Below, piece by piece: positions 6,511-6,640 of a stretch of 6,640 nt of DNA (positions are counted from its first letter, which is position 1; every line of letters begins with the position of its first letter). A program made the position numbers and the translations under genes. Source of the stretch: an uncultured Akkermansia sp. (GTDB taxonomy: Bacteria > Verrucomicrobiota > Verrucomicrobiia > Verrucomicrobiales > Akkermansiaceae). The notes under the pieces are model-generated. The model did no database searches. It had not been told where the DNA came from and saw nothing but the letters and a program-made list of their open reading frames with translations. Location: assembly GCA_947585525.1 (NCBI GenBank), contig CANPXA010000097.1:1-6640 (forward strand), read 5' to 3'.

Positions 6511-6545
6511 GCAAAGCGCCTGACGGCGCCTGATGGACGATGGAC
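6511..6545 (+). repeat. Hairpin repeat module, copy 2, followed by a doubled GATGGAC heptamer
   Basis: GCAAAGCGCCTGACGGCGCC (6511-6530) matches the module at 189-208 in 17 of 20 bases and folds as GCGCC (6516-6520), loop TGAC, GGCGC (6525-6529). It is followed by GATGGAC twice in tandem (6532-6545), another 7-bp unit. In copy 1 the module is followed by TCATGTACGA plus TACGAAT heptamers, so the two sites share the pattern module then heptamers, with different heptamers. Confidence 0.55.
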
Positions 6546-6553
6546 GTTGACTC

Positions 6554-6629
6554 ACAGCCGCCTCACGGCTGTTGCTTCGGAGTCGCCTCACGACTCCTCA
6601 TCCCGTTGGGACAAAAGCTGTCGCTTTTG
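6554..6629. repeat. Cluster of four short perfect hairpins
   Basis: In order: ACAGCCG (6554-6560), loop CCTCA, CGGCTGT (6566-6572); GGAGTCG (6579-6585), loop CCTCA, CGACTCC (6591-6597); TCCC (6601-6604), loop GTT, GGGA (6608-6611); CAAAAGC (6612-6618), loop TGTC, GCTTTTG (6623-6629). The first two have the same five-base loop but different 7-bp stems. The region 6456-6640 contains no convincing gene. The cluster may continue or serve a gene beyond the window edge. No intrinsic terminator with a T-tract is seen after any of them. Confidence 0.65.
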
Positions 6630-6640
6630 GCTAACCGACC

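Overview
The window looks like a piece of a Bacteroidetes chromosome, most likely order Bacteroidales. This is inferred from three things. The secreted glycoside hydrolase family 2 (GH2) beta-galactosidase carries carbohydrate-binding discoidin domains. The AAA ATPase belongs to the DUF4143 family, which is strongly expanded in that phylum. Neither gene has a clear Shine-Dalgarno sequence at its start. By eye the genes are more GC-rich than in typical Bacteroides, so a relative such as Porphyromonas or Alistipes fits at least as well; the genus cannot be fixed from the sequence.

Layout: 1-320 holds no convincing gene. It contains two copies (A, B) of a dispersed intergenic repeat made of TACGANT heptamers followed by a GC-rich hairpin tail, with a purine-rich stretch and a small hairpin module between them. 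A short leader frame (321-377) ends in an amber codon three bases before the ATG of the large gene. 381-4862 (+) encodes a 1493-residue exported LacZ-type beta-galactosidase with two C-terminal F5/8 type C domains. 4863-5020 separates this gene from a convergent one and contains a degenerate copy (C') and a clear copy (C) of the repeat. 5021-6274 (-) encodes a 417-residue AAA_14/DUF4143 ATPase. Its 5' region, 6287-6332, is a striking nested inverted repeat: 13-bp perfect outer arms around a 14-bp perfect inner palindrome. 6363-6640 is non-coding: repeat copy D, a second copy of the hairpin module seen near 190, and a cluster of four short hairpins.

The two genes are not obviously connected in function. 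The enzyme would remove beta-galactosyl residues from glycans in the periplasm or at the cell surface. The ATPase is a cytoplasmic protein of unresolved role. What ties the window together is the repeat family, which occupies every intergenic interval, always in the same orientation, and in one place touches the stop codon of the galactosidase gene. The least explained parts are the nested palindrome at the ATPase gene, the repeat family and the hairpin cluster at the right end.
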